Counted from the first letter of the stretch, positions 37,152-46,498 are shown. The stretch: DNA of 64,000 nt from Pirellulaceae bacterium (GCA_028280445.1 JANQLU010000070.1:32194-96193); one strand, 5' to 3'. Numbers and translations: made by a program. Notes: generated by a model not told the origin, from the letters alone.

Positions 37152-37880
37152 CTAGGCAACTTTTTTGAACAAGTAATTGGGGTTTCTGGCGACAAGTTCG
37201 TATCGTGACGATTTTTGAACTTCCTTGACGACACGGCACACTTCCCAATCAGTCGCATCGCCGGAATCGTCAAACAGAATGAAACCGTTGGTTTCCAGAT
37301 GACGGTCCGCATTTTCAAAATCTCGTTTTGCATATTCGTAAGAATGATTCCCGTCGACAAAGCAAAACGAAATGGGACCACCCAGTTCGATGGGGCGTCC
37401 GACGACATCTTCTTCGGTACGCTGTTCGTTCCAGGCGTCAAAGAACTCGTCGGAAAACAATTCGACGGTGTAAGGCATGTCGTACCGCGAAAAAATGCTG
37501 ATGTTTCGAATATAGGAATCTTTGACATACTCGCGATAGTCGCTGTGCATGACGTGTTCCGAGTCGCCCAGCGGCACGTCCGCTTCGGCACCTTCGAATT
37601 TCCAACGGTCGCAAGTGATCAATTTGTTTTTGAGTGCCAACCGTTCTTTGAAGTAGGTCATGATGTTTGTCGAAAGGCCACAGAACGATCCGATTTCGAC
37701 GATGGGTGCGTCACTGGGAAGATTTTGTATGGCATGGAACATACTGCGTACATTGCCATTGTTCATCATGCCCGCGTTAGCAAATCTGAGCCAATTGAGG
37801 TATTCCGATTTGACAATGGACTTTTCGACCGGAATGTCACGTCTGCGCGCGTACGCCAAAAGTTTTCTGAGAATTTTCAT
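37152..37880 (-). CDS. SAM-dependent methyltransferase (class I, TylF/Methyltransf_24-like)
   Basis: The product has 242 residues from the ATG at 37880 (MKILRKLLAYARRRD); ATGs at 37901 and 38030 are possible but add unrelated sequence. The SAM-binding motif is IVEIGSFCGLSTNIMTYFKE, followed by ITCDRWKF and later FCFVDGNHSYEYAKRDF and FILFDDSGDATDW. These resemble the Methyltransf_24/TylF class that methylates sugars or small molecules. The substrate is unknown. It has no operon partner that I can support. Confidence 0.82.
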   Translation of the reverse strand: MKILRKLLAYARRRDIPVEKSIVKSEYLNWLRFANAGMMNNGNVRSMFHAIQNLPSDAPIVEIGSFCGLSTNIMTYFKERLALKNKLITCDRWKFEGAEADVPLGDSEHVMHSDYREYVKDSYIRNISIFSRYDMPYTVELFSDEFFDAWNEQRTEEDVVGRPIELGGPISFCFVDGNHSYEYAKRDFENADRHLETNGFILFDDSGDATDWEVCRVVKEVQKSSRYELVARNPNYLFKKVA

Positions 37881-38026
37881 CGTCGTCCGCTGCAACTCCA
37901 TCTGCGTTGATGTTGGAAATGCCGCCCTATGACCTAACTCGTTTGCTAAAAGTTGGTCGGGCACTAGCATCACCATGGATACGCATTTTGCCCATTTTGA
38001 GCAACCCCGAAATGAGCTTGCATCGA

Positions 38027-38391
38027 TCATTGGTCTTCATCGAGCTGTTTCAGAAGTTTTTTGGGGGCTTGTGCCCGGTAGCTTTCGTCAATCCATTCCA
38101 TAAACAAATCGACCGGAATTTCGCCGCTGGCAATTTCGGCAGTAACCCATCCCCATTTTCCCAATCCGTAACCGGTTGGCGAGCAAAACGGGAGTGCAAG
38201 CGCGGTGTTTTTGGAATGCGGTAGTTTGCACGAGATTGAAAACGGCATCCCGTCGATTGGCAAATATGCGAATGTTTTGTCGTTGACCGCCAAGTCTTTG
38301 TGAGTTGGCCAAGGGCTTTTGAGGTGGGCCCTGGATAGTCCAATCCAAATTCGCGAAGTGCCTGCATTGCTTTGTCGGCTTTTTTACTCAT
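38027..38391 (-). pseudogene. MmcQ/YjbR-family gene with a one-base frameshift
   Basis: Two overlapping minus-strand frames make one protein. Residues from the ATG at 38391 read MSKKADKAMQALREFGLDYPG, then the frame shifts near 38326-38332 (a gggccc run) and continues AHLKSPWPTHKDLAVNDKTF, then the rest of the MmcQ/YjbR fold to the stop at 38027. Adding one base would give a complete protein of about 121 residues. The family is a double-wing DNA-binding-like fold of unknown role. The shift may be real decay or an assembly error. Confidence 0.7.
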
Positions 38392-38601
38392 TTTCTATTC
38401 CTTTCAATGCCATCTTTCATTGAGCATCATTTTGTTAGCTAATTTGCTAATAAATTATCCGGGATTTAAGGAATTATCAAGATCATTTATGCTTTTTCAG
38501 GTTTTCATCGCAGGAAGCCTTGAATTTATTTGTCTATATTGCTAAATATTAAGAGGTGGGTTAACCCACGGTAATGAAACGAGAATTACAGGGAGTCAAA
38601 T

Positions 38602-38919
38602 ATGAACGCATCTGATCAGCCGGTCGAAGTTCTTTGCCGATATCGGCTCAAGCCCGAGGTCGATCATCAATTCAAACAATTGCTATCGGCGCACTGGAAA
38701 AAGCTGCACGATCTGGGATTCACGACGGACGAGCCTGCTCGACTGACTCAGGCGCGTGATCAAGCGGGAAATGTCGCGTACTTCGAATCGTTTTCGTGGA
38801 AAAACATTGACGCCATCCAAACCGCCCATGAGACGCCCGAAGTGATGATGGCATGGGAACCGATGGGTGCCTTGTGTGACGATATGGAGTTTTGGCATGT
38901 CCAGCCCATCGAAGACTAG
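38602..38919 (+). CDS. Small ABM-like protein of unknown function
   Basis: The 105-residue product is well placed (gggag upstream) and coherent: VEVLCRYRLKPEVDHQFKQL at the start suggests a ferredoxin-like alpha/beta fold such as antibiotic-biosynthesis-monooxygenase (ABM) or stress-responsive dimeric proteins, and Trp/Phe/His residues near the C-terminus (EFWHVQ) fit. It overlaps the next gene (ArsR type) by 23 bases, so both are one operon. The reaction is unknown. Confidence 0.72.
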   Translation: MNASDQPVEVLCRYRLKPEVDHQFKQLLSAHWKKLHDLGFTTDEPARLTQARDQAGNVAYFESFSWKNIDAIQTAHETPEVMMAWEPMGALCDDMEFWHVQPIED

Positions 38920-39325
38920 CAGTAAACGCGCGGCCGGGCCGGTTTCCAGTGAGTTGCTCAGCGACGTGTTTGGAGCAATTTCGCATCCGGTGCGGCGACA
39001 AGTGTTAATCATTTTGTATGCCCGTGGCGGTATGATGTCGGCTGGAGAAATTGCCGATCGATTCAAGCATTCCTGGCCTACGACAACGCGTCACCTCGGC
39101 GTTTTGGAGAACGCCGGTGTTGTTGAAGTGCAGAAGCAAGGGCGGAGCCGAGTTTATCGATTGCAAACCGACGTGTTATTGCGCGCCGCCGATTGGATTT
39201 ATTCTTGGGCTGCACTGCCGGATGTTGAAAGTGATTCTCAATGGAAAGAGTTGCCGTATGCATCGATGAGAAACGCGATCGCACCGGATGCCGACGGTGA
39301 AAACAGTCCAACTGAGTCCGATTGA
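38897..39325 (+). CDS. ArsR-family winged-helix regulator
   Basis: The product has 142 residues from the ATG at 38897 inside the end of the preceding gene. The HTH region is SHPVRRQVLIILYARGG, then SAGEIADRFKHSWPTTTRHL and GVVEVQKQGRSRVYRL, a typical ArsR-type winged helix. No metal-binding cysteine cluster is seen. It may regulate the small ABM-like gene with which it overlaps, an arrangement common for ArsR-type activator and effector pairs. Confidence 0.87.
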   Translation: MSSPSKTSSKRAAGPVSSELLSDVFGAISHPVRRQVLIILYARGGMMSAGEIADRFKHSWPTTTRHLGVLENAGVVEVQKQGRSRVYRLQTDVLLRAADWIYSWAALPDVESDSQWKELPYASMRNAIAPDADGENSPTESD

Positions 39326-39359
39326 ATTCAGACGTAAGTTTGCAAATTGGTCTGATCTA

Positions 39360-39425
39360 GTGAGCGGCGAGGCGCTGGCCGCCGGTTGTTTGCAACACAG
39401 GCTCGGCGGGAGCCTCGCCCTCCCG
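39360..39425. repeat. REP-like fragment and 'ggctcggcgggagcctcg' palindrome
   Basis: Positions 39360-39390 carry the half-element gtgagcggcgaggcgctggc. Positions 39399-39425 carry ggctcggcgggagcctcgcc. A second copy of the latter lies at 39602-39628. Confidence 0.8.
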
Positions 39426-39430
39426 AAATT

Positions 39431-39555
39431 TCTCATGCAGAGTCGCAGAGACGCTGGGAGTAGAAGGCGTTGGGGAATCAAAAAAGGTGTATTGTGGACA
39501 ATTGATTTTTGGCAATTCAACTCGCTCTTTTTCTTCTCTGCGGCTCTGCGTGAGG
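39431..39555. repeat. MITE-like element, copy 2
   Basis: The termini tctcatgcagagtcgcagag and ctgcggctctgcgtgaggt are inverted. The interior matches copy 1 (32440-32565), including caattgatttttggcaa. It sits in a 340-base gap before the acetylesterase, where no gene is seen. Confidence 0.85.
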
Positions 39556-39666
39556 TTGTTATCAGAAATTGTTGCTCATTAGCCCTTGCCGTTTGCAAAG
39601 CAGGCTCGGCGGGAGCCTCGCCCTCCCGATGCGCCCTACTATACCTACCATGCCCCTCCGAAAGCG

Positions 39667-41217
39667 CTATTTTTTCTTGGGACCGGTTGGGCCGTCGGTG
39701 CGGAATGAAATTGCTGGCAAACCTTCTTTGTTGTAAAGATTGTGACGGGCGAATTGGTGCCAGGCGAAACGTACGAATTTGGGATTTTTGATTTTGGTTG
39801 AAGAAACTTCGACCGTGTTTTTGTCAACAATCTTGGCCTCGGCGGGGATGTACTGGTATTTTGCAGCGCGGCCTTGGCCTCGTTTTACGCCGTCCGACAA
39901 TTCAAACCAATTGACTGGTTTGCCGTCGTCGGTTTTGAGGCCGCCGCCGGTGTTTTTAAATTTGACGATGATTCGATCGCCGTCGATCTTGTGCGAATCG
40001 TAGATTGGCGGAAACACTTCCCGTTTGATTTTGCCGTAGGTTTTGGCCAAGGCCATATCGGCCAGGCGTTTGGCAACAATGTGTTTGTTAGGTGGATGCG
40101 GATTGCTCCCGCCAGCCAACGGAAAACCGGTTCCGGGTGTCGGTGGTTTTGCTTTGGGATTGCCTTTGTCGACGCGGAGGTTTTTATCCTGCAGGTCATT
40201 GCTGGACGCCAAGCCCGTGTAGGGAATGTTTTGCGCGACCCAAGCTTGCGATTCCCAGACGCGTAACATCCCGCTGGCATAACTCGTCTGTGCGATCTGT
40301 GTGAAATAGAATGGCATTTTTTCTTGCTTCCACAATTTTCGCCAACTTGCGATCCATTTTTCCATGTCTTGGGCATACGCGAAGGCGCGGGCGCGGCCAT
40401 CGTTTTCCCCTTGGTACCAAACGACACCGCGGATGGAAAACGGCACCATGCCATGCACCATTGTTCGGTACAAAAATCCCGGACGATGCGCGAGCCATCT
40501 CTCATTGGCTTCGACGCCGAACGGGTATTTTTTTTCGATGCCTTCGTGCGGCGTCCACGATTGAACTTGTGATCCGCCGTAGGCGCACATGATCAGTCCC
40601 ACGGGTACTTTGAGTTCCGCATGGATTTGGCGGCCGAAGACATAACCGACTTCGGTAAACCCTGGCCGCCATCTGGCGTGGAGGCGCTTTTTACCGACTT
40701 CGGCCAATTTCGAAACTGTTTTCGTGGTTGCTGGTGTCCAGCCGAGAACTTGGTCGCTGAGGTCTTCTTTCATCGGCGTTCTCGATCCCGCGATCCAGAA
40801 CAGTCGGATATTGGGATCGTCCGCTTTGACCTGCGTGCTGCGGTTCATGTTCGATTGTCCAGCGCACAACCAAACTTCGCCGATCAAAATATTTTCCAGT
40901 TGTAAAGTGTTTTTACCTTTAACGACGAGCCGATGGGTTTTACCGTCGGCTTTCATCGCTGGCAATTCGACTTTCCATTGGCCCTGTTTGTTGGCCGTTG
41001 TCGCAACCGGTTTTCTGTCGGAAAGGGTGACGGTGATTTTCTCGCCCGGTTCGGCCCAACCCCACAAGCGAATCGGCATTTCCTGTTGCAATACCATGTT
41101 GCTGGTAAACAGTTTGGGCAGCCGCACATCGGCGTGTACCGGGTTGTTAGTCAGCAGGTTCAGCGAGCCTGCCGCGATCGTCAACAAGATCAAAACAGAA
41201 ATTTGAGAGTAACGCAT
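39667..41217 (-). CDS. Exported sialate O-acetylesterase-like SGNH hydrolase
   Basis: The product has 516 residues from the ATG at 41217, with a Sec signal peptide (MRYSQISVLILLTIAAGSLN). The SGNH nucleophile motif is GQSNM at 120-124 (Ser122), with a later WYQGENDGRA. This family removes O-acetyl groups from sialic acid or plant glycans and is common in planctomycete polymer-degradation loci. It lies near sulfatases and an EF-hand protein. An ATG at 41286 is possible but would precede the signal peptide. Confidence 0.9.
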   Translation of the reverse strand: MRYSQISVLILLTIAAGSLNLLTNNPVHADVRLPKLFTSNMVLQQEMPIRLWGWAEPGEKITVTLSDRKPVATTANKQGQWKVELPAMKADGKTHRLVVKGKNTLQLENILIGEVWLCAGQSNMNRSTQVKADDPNIRLFWIAGSRTPMKEDLSDQVLGWTPATTKTVSKLAEVGKKRLHARWRPGFTEVGYVFGRQIHAELKVPVGLIMCAYGGSQVQSWTPHEGIEKKYPFGVEANERWLAHRPGFLYRTMVHGMVPFSIRGVVWYQGENDGRARAFAYAQDMEKWIASWRKLWKQEKMPFYFTQIAQTSYASGMLRVWESQAWVAQNIPYTGLASSNDLQDKNLRVDKGNPKAKPPTPGTGFPLAGGSNPHPPNKHIVAKRLADMALAKTYGKIKREVFPPIYDSHKIDGDRIIVKFKNTGGGLKTDDGKPVNWFELSDGVKRGQGRAAKYQYIPAEAKIVDKNTVEVSSTKIKNPKFVRFAWHQFARHNLYNKEGLPAISFRTDGPTGPKKK

Positions 41218-41385
41218 GACTAGTGAACTCCGCCAAAGGGTGAATCGTTCGTCGGCGATGCCATCGTAATCGAACATCGCGGACATGGAAAGTTTGTGGA
41301 AATGGAATGTCGGTATTGAGTTGGGCAGTCAGAATATGATTTGTTTTTGTTATTTGGATGTTTTTGGCAACCGATTGATGGACGT

Positions 41386-41415
41386 AAAAAAACCCTTTCA
41401 CCATCGATGAAAGGG
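41386..41415 (-). terminator. Rho-independent terminator of the Lys-rich EF-hand gene
   Basis: An 8-bp stem (41393-41400 with 41408-41415; ccctttca/tgaaaggg) followed on the minus strand by seven T (41386-41392). It lies 42 bases beyond the stop of the minus-strand gene. Confidence 0.8.
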
Positions 41416-41456
41416 ATTTGATTAAATCGCACCGGTTGTCCGATATTGGTAGCCGA

Positions 41457-42380
41457 TTAGTTTCGCTTGCGTTTTTTGCTTGATTTGTCGGCGCTGGATT
41501 TCGCCGATTTCTTTGATTTTTTTTGCTTGTTGTCAGCAGAATCTGAGTCTTTCTCCTTCTTTTTTTGTTCTGCTTTTCGCTTCTTTTCAGCCTTCGCTTT
41601 TTTTGCTTTCTCAGCTTTTTCGGCTTTAGCCTTCTTGGCGAGTTCCGCCTTTCGCTTCTTTTCGGCTTTGGCTTTTTTGGCCTGCTCAGCTCTGGCTTTT
41701 CTTGCCGCGGCCTTTTTTTGTTGAGCTGCTTTACGTTTCTTGTCGGCTTCGGCCTTTTTCAATTGCGCCGCTTTTCGTTTTTTGTCAGCTTCCGCTTTTT
41801 TGGCTTTGTCCGCTTTAGCTTTCTTTGCTTTTTCGGCTGCGCGTTTTTTCTTTTCAGCAACGGCTTTGCTTTTATTCGACGATTCGTTTTTTTTCTTTTT
41901 TGGTTTTACTTTGTCCGGTTTACTCGACTTAGGCTTTTTCTTATTCGGTTTCTTTTTCGGTTTGCTTTTATCTTGTTCCGCTTTTTTCTGTTTGGCCCGT
42001 TTTAGCAATTCGGCGCGACGTTTTTCTGCGGCCTGGCGGGCCCGTTTAGCTTGTTCCGCTTTTTTTCTGGCCAACGCTCGGCGCTGTTCGGCAGCCTTTC
42101 GTGCTTGAGCCACCCGCTTTTTTTGTTCGGCAATTCGTTGTTCCCGTTGGCGGCGAGCTTTGTCAGCATTCGCCGATCGATTGGTGTGAGCAACCAATCG
42201 CAGACTTAAAAACTCTTTTTTCGAGAGGGAGCCATTTTTGTCACGGTCCAGCCGTTGAAACAGCGACTCTTGAGTCTTGCGGTTCGAATCTTTTTTGTTT
42301 CGATCTTTTTGAGCCGCCGCTGGCAAACTCAATCCGAAAACAATTGCTCCCAAAATCAAACTATACAACCATTTTTTCAT
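41457..42380 (-). CDS. Exported Lys/Ala-rich coiled-coil protein with an EF-hand
   Basis: The 307-residue product has a Sec signal peptide (MKKWLYSLILGAIVFGLSLP, then AAAQ) and one calcium-binding EF-hand at about 45-56 (DRDKNGSLSKKE; ligand residues D45, D47, N49, S51 and E56). The remaining 220 residues are almost entirely Lys, Ala, Glu, Arg and Gln, with repeats such as KKAEADKKRKAAQ and KKAKAEKKRKAE. They should form a long, strongly basic helix. The protein could bind anionic polymers such as sulfated glycans, DNA or the cell surface. I do not recognise a family beyond the EF-hand. Confidence 0.82.
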   Translation of the reverse strand: MKKWLYSLILGAIVFGLSLPAAAQKDRNKKDSNRKTQESLFQRLDRDKNGSLSKKEFLSLRLVAHTNRSANADKARRQREQRIAEQKKRVAQARKAAEQRRALARKKAEQAKRARQAAEKRRAELLKRAKQKKAEQDKSKPKKKPNKKKPKSSKPDKVKPKKKKNESSNKSKAVAEKKKRAAEKAKKAKADKAKKAEADKKRKAAQLKKAEADKKRKAAQQKKAAARKARAEQAKKAKAEKKRKAELAKKAKAEKAEKAKKAKAEKKRKAEQKKKEKDSDSADNKQKKSKKSAKSSADKSSKKRKRN

Positions 42381-42621
42381 GGTGAACTCCGGTAATTAAA
42401 AACGAGGTCAGATACCCGACGGGGTAGATAAATTCAAAACGGAAGGAATTGTGGGCGATTGTACACCGACAAAACCGCTCGTTCACAGCATTAATGCGCA
42501 GCAGTTGAGTCTTATTTGCCGCAAGAGTAAATTTCCGACAATCGATGTTGTCCGATCATATCACTGCAGCTACACCCGAATGATTGCTGGCGTTTTTGCA
42601 TCGCATCTAACAGCACATCCC

Positions 42622-44100
42622 CTAGCGTCGTGTTTTTTCAGACTGTCGCGTCGCGGCGAGGATTTTGAGCATTTTTTCAACGATTTCCGGTCGTTGCTTG
42701 TACAGATTTTTCGATTCGGCAGGGTCGTTTTTCAGGTGATATAGTTGTCCCGCCGGCGAATTTTTACCTGGCTTGATTTTACTTGGTCGTGAGAATCCGC
42801 CGGAACCAAGACCCGCGATCAATTTCCAGTCGCCATCGCGTACCGTCATCAAACCGGCGCCCGACCGAATGACCAGTGGTGGGCGAACGATCGGTTTTTC
42901 AACCTTGCGACCCAGCAGGATATGAGAAAAATCGAAACTGTCTGGAGCGTCTTTGTCTTTCAGGCGATACCCAGTAATCGATGCCAACGTCGCAAAAATA
43001 TCTGTAAAGCAAATGGTTTGCGAGCTTTGCGAGCCGGCCGAGACACGGTCAGGCCAACGAACCACAAATGGCATCCGGTGTCCGCCTTCCCAGGCGTCCG
43101 CTTTCATGCCTCGCAATCCACCCGATGAATCGTGTCCAAATTTCTGAACATCTTTTTCGTACCACACCGGTCCATTGTCCGAGGAGAAAATCACAAGTGT
43201 ATCATTTTGCATGTTTGCATCTTTCAGGGCTTTCAGAACTCGGCCAATCATGGCGTCAACCATGACCGTAAAATCACCATACATACCCGCTTTGCTTTTG
43301 TTCAGATATTCTGCTGATGGCAACCAAGGCGTATGGGGGGCTGGATAAGCAAGGTAGAGAAACAACGGAAGTTTTTTATCTGATTTTGAGTTTTGCTTTT
43401 GATGGTTTTTGATTACCGAGATGGCTTCGTCCGTAAAACGTGGCAACACATCGGCCAGTTTCATATTAGGCGCAATTTTGCCGGCTCGCCAAAATGCACC
43501 TTGAATCGGTGACCAACCCGTGCTGCGGTTTGCGGCGATCGGTTTTGTCGGCGGCTCGACGGCATCGCGGTTTCGAATATAAAAGTACGGTGGAATATCG
43601 GTCGAGGCGCGAATGCCAAAAAACGATTCAAAGCCTACGTCAACCGGCCCACCGCGCAACGGTTTGTCGTAACCCAGTTCTCGAAAACCAAGATGCCATT
43701 TGCCAACCATCGCGGTTCGGTAGCCTTGCGTTTTCAACATCGTGGCGACCGTTGCCTGGTTTGCATCGATTACCGGTTGTTTTCCCCACTTTCCTACTTT
43801 TGCACGAAATGGAAATCGACCGGTCATCAGTCCATAACGCGACAAATGACACAACGGGCCGGGGGCGTGCGCATCGGTAAATCGCATTCCCTGTTTTGCG
43901 AGCGAGTTGATATGCGGTGTCGGAATTTTGGATTTCGAATTAAAGCAACCGGGATCGCCGTAGCCCATATCGTCGACCAAAATGATCAGGACGTTGGGAA
44001 ATTGTTTGCTCGCGGCACCGTCATCGTTTTGTCCCGCGGCGTTGCTCGATGCGAGTAAAACAAAAGCGAATATCGCGATCGTGATAAAAGTTGTTTTCAT
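42622..44100 (-). CDS. Exported sulfatase with a non-canonical formylglycine motif
   Basis: The 492-residue sulfatase has a signal peptide (1-23), metal-binding VDDMGYGDPG, GKWHLGF and SSDNGPVWYE. The catalytic cysteine motif is LCHLSR at 83-88, so the usual C-x-P-x-R is C-H-L-S-R with Leu in place of Pro. The following YGLMTGRFPFR is normal for the family. Formylglycine-generating enzyme typically needs the Pro, so this protein may be matured differently or inactive. The sulfated substrate is unknown. It is in a locus with a sialate esterase-like enzyme and an EF-hand protein, and a carboxypeptidase-regulatory-like protein follows. Confidence 0.9.
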   Translation of the reverse strand: MKTTFITIAIFAFVLLASSNAAGQNDDGAASKQFPNVLIILVDDMGYGDPGCFNSKSKIPTPHINSLAKQGMRFTDAHAPGPLCHLSRYGLMTGRFPFRAKVGKWGKQPVIDANQATVATMLKTQGYRTAMVGKWHLGFRELGYDKPLRGGPVDVGFESFFGIRASTDIPPYFYIRNRDAVEPPTKPIAANRSTGWSPIQGAFWRAGKIAPNMKLADVLPRFTDEAISVIKNHQKQNSKSDKKLPLFLYLAYPAPHTPWLPSAEYLNKSKAGMYGDFTVMVDAMIGRVLKALKDANMQNDTLVIFSSDNGPVWYEKDVQKFGHDSSGGLRGMKADAWEGGHRMPFVVRWPDRVSAGSQSSQTICFTDIFATLASITGYRLKDKDAPDSFDFSHILLGRKVEKPIVRPPLVIRSGAGLMTVRDGDWKLIAGLGSGGFSRPSKIKPGKNSPAGQLYHLKNDPAESKNLYKQRPEIVEKMLKILAATRQSEKTRR

Positions 44101-44260
44101 TGATCATCCGATTGTTGTTGATGTCTGTGGTGTGCCAATGGTCTTCGAAGATGGCATTCCACGAAAAAACAGTTGTTGTTCGTCTTTAATAAACAGGCAC
44201 GCGACGGCTCGTCGGGGCCAATGTTGGTCAGCGACCGTAGTATCTATACAAAGCCAATTG

Positions 44261-45622
44261 CTATCGATCATTTATTTTTCTACGGCGCACGCGAAACTCA
44301 AGCTTCACTTTCGAATCAGGCGTGATTTCGATCCCGTCTTTGTAAGGCCTGCCGAGCATCTGCAGGACGCTCGTTGCGACATAGGGATAGTTGATTCCCG
44401 GCAACAGATGACACTCGAACGTGCCGTCTTTTTGAATCGTTGTCGAAGAAATCCTGGCCGAAGTTTTGGGGCGATTCGGTCCGTGCCAGCCGATGTGATA
44501 CATCGAAAGTTTCTCTTTGAGCTTGATCGGTTTGTTCGTTTCGTCGTCAATCACAACGCCCCGAACGACGATTGGTTTGACAAGTTTCAATTTTCCCAGG
44601 TCGGTTTTTAAGCCCGGTTTTCCGTACAACTCAATCGCTCTGCCACTGAGATTTTCCTTGTCGAAAAACAGGTTGGCGCGAATGTGAGGTGACATGGTGA
44701 TTTGAAATTTACCGCCTTTGCTCGACGTCGTTTCAAACCAAACGCTTGAGTTTTCTCGGCTATGCGATTGCAGCGAAACCTTGCAACCAGCTACGGGCTG
44801 GCCATTATCATCGACGATTTGTCCCGTGAATTTGGCGCCTCGACTGATTGTTACGTTGAACAAATTCGGCGTTCGCTCGACCCTCAGTGCGACTCGGCCG
44901 TAGTCCGGGTGTTCAACGCGTAACCGTACCGACATGCTTCCACGTAATTTGCCGTCACGGGTTCGAAAGGGTGTGGAATTGATGGTATGGTAATCTCCAA
45001 TTTGAAACCGACCATCTTTCCCTGATTTGGTAGCGTACACGTCAGGCAGAATTTCTTGGAGTGGGTTGTACATGGAAACCCGCGCACCAGACACCGGCTT
45101 TCCCAATTCGTTTTTAATGACACCTTTTATCATGGCGCGACGTGAAAGTTTGATTTCCGGTTGGTTGGTTCCCCAAACCAGTGAAGTCAAAAATTTGGTG
45201 GCAAATCCTTTTTTACGAATAGCCAAGATGAAATATTTTTCGAATTTGTTGGTCTTGAATCGAGTTTGCAGATTTTCGAAAGCGAATTTTCCATCACGGC
45301 CTGTTTCCGCGGAAGCAACTAACTCGTAAGCATCTTTTTTACCCTTCCGTCCGCTGGTTTTGCCGAAAAGTTGAACCGAGGCACCATCAACCGGTTTGTC
45401 GTCATGTCCCAGGCACGTACCCAATACACGGTTGAACTCTTTCACCGAGTTAATATCAATTGGTGCTGGTATCGTTGGGCGATCTTGGCCTGCAGGCAAA
45501 TCGGGAAGTCGTTTTGCTTCGATTTTTGCACCTGGCGGTTGTTTCTGTTGTGCGCCGGACGGGTCGACCAGAAAACAGACAACCAATGTAACCAGCGACA
45601 GCGTGCTGAAAGTTCGTTTCAT
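44261..45622 (-). CDS. Exported protein with carboxypeptidase-regulatory-like domains
   Basis: The product has 453 residues from the ATG at 45622, with a Sec signal peptide (MKRTFSTLSLVTLVVCFLVD...GAQ). At least four carboxypeptidase-regulatory-like (beta-sandwich) domains can be seen from the recurring pattern G-x-x-x-(D/E)-(D/E/N)-x-G-(K/Q)-P-V-(S/A)-G-(A/C)-(R/K)-V (for example DDNGQPVAGCKVSLQ). It lacks an identifiable catalytic domain, so it is probably a structural or binding protein. It lies just upstream of the atypical sulfatase on the same strand. Confidence 0.83.
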   Translation of the reverse strand: MKRTFSTLSLVTLVVCFLVDPSGAQQKQPPGAKIEAKRLPDLPAGQDRPTIPAPIDINSVKEFNRVLGTCLGHDDKPVDGASVQLFGKTSGRKGKKDAYELVASAETGRDGKFAFENLQTRFKTNKFEKYFILAIRKKGFATKFLTSLVWGTNQPEIKLSRRAMIKGVIKNELGKPVSGARVSMYNPLQEILPDVYATKSGKDGRFQIGDYHTINSTPFRTRDGKLRGSMSVRLRVEHPDYGRVALRVERTPNLFNVTISRGAKFTGQIVDDNGQPVAGCKVSLQSHSRENSSVWFETTSSKGGKFQITMSPHIRANLFFDKENLSGRAIELYGKPGLKTDLGKLKLVKPIVVRGVVIDDETNKPIKLKEKLSMYHIGWHGPNRPKTSARISSTTIQKDGTFECHLLPGINYPYVATSVLQMLGRPYKDGIEITPDSKVKLEFRVRRRKINDR

Positions 45623-45885
45623 GAAACACCTCATTGGGCGGTGAGCGTTTAACAAATAACAACATCTAATACGTGATATTATACAGAGTTGAAAATCAAA
45701 TTGGCGGCGTAATCGATCGTTAGTAACCAAACAACGTAATCACAAAAACACGCCGCCGTCGACGTAATTGAATAAAATTGCAATCGAAGCACGAGTTGTC
45801 GGTCTGCAAAAAATACGGTCGCCGCATTACAATATCAGGGGCAGATGCATTGCATCGTTTTTTCGATCTGTGAGACCTGTAACTC

Positions 45886-46491
45886 GTGCTTGTTTGTGAT
45901 TCGTATCGATTTGCGTTCGTTCATGTTCATCGAACTGGCGGAACATCGATCAGCGAGATGTGCAAGCGACTGTTACCAAACACGCGGCAGAAGCTGTCAC
46001 AACACACTCACTTCGGATCCACTGCGTTGGATTTGGATGCAGTGAATGGTTACAACGTGTACGCATTTGTCAGGAATCCATGGGATCGGTTGTATTCTTG
46101 GTATTCGCTGTTTGCCGAATACAATCCGCGAAAGGATCAGGAATCATTTTCGCTTGAAGAATTTCTGTTGGATTACTCCCGAATTGCCCGCAATTACGGA
46201 TTGGATTCAGATTTTCGGTTCAACCAGTTGGATTACTTGCGAGATCATCATGGAAAGCTGATCCCGCAGTTTGTTGGTCGATATGAAGCATTTGCCCAAG
46301 ACGCGGTGCGAATGTTCGAGACGTTGGGCATAAGTGTGGATCATGTTTCGTGGCTGAACGCGACGACTCATCCATGTTTCCGCTCCGAGTATTCGGTCGC
46401 GGCGAAAGAGTTTGTGGCGGATCGATGTTCAGCCGATATCAAGTATTGGGGATACCAGTTCGGCCCGCCAGGCGATGATGTCACGAATTGA
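45886..46491 (+). CDS. Sulfotransferase family 2-like protein
   Basis: The 201-residue product starts at a GTG (MLVCDSYRFAFVHVHRTGGT). FVHVHRTGGTSISEM is the 5'-phosphosulfate loop of PAPS-dependent sulfotransferases. FVRNPWDRLYSWYSLF (about 61-76) is the 3'-phosphate motif. It transfers sulfate from PAPS to a glycan or lipid acceptor. It is the only plus-strand gene in this stretch. Nearby sulfatases and a pseudaminic-type methylase suggest a surface-glycan theme. Confidence 0.85.
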   Translation: MLVCDSYRFAFVHVHRTGGTSISEMCKRLLPNTRQKLSQHTHFGSTALDLDAVNGYNVYAFVRNPWDRLYSWYSLFAEYNPRKDQESFSLEEFLLDYSRIARNYGLDSDFRFNQLDYLRDHHGKLIPQFVGRYEAFAQDAVRMFETLGISVDHVSWLNATTHPCFRSEYSVAAKEFVADRCSADIKYWGYQFGPPGDDVTN

Positions 46492-46498
46492 ATACCGG

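Noticed and set aside
37215..37910. Long plus-strand open frame antisense to the methyltransferase
   Set aside because: It is in the shadow of a gene with clear SAM motifs and has no recognisable protein features.
38602..38919. Arsenic or metal resistance function for the gene before the ArsR-type regulator
   Set aside because: Neither protein has a metal-binding Cys/His cluster; ArsR-type winged helices control many small unrelated proteins.
44261..44310. Palindromes near sulfatase and carboxypeptidase-like genes as terminators
   Set aside because: No stem with a following T tract on the right strand could be supported.
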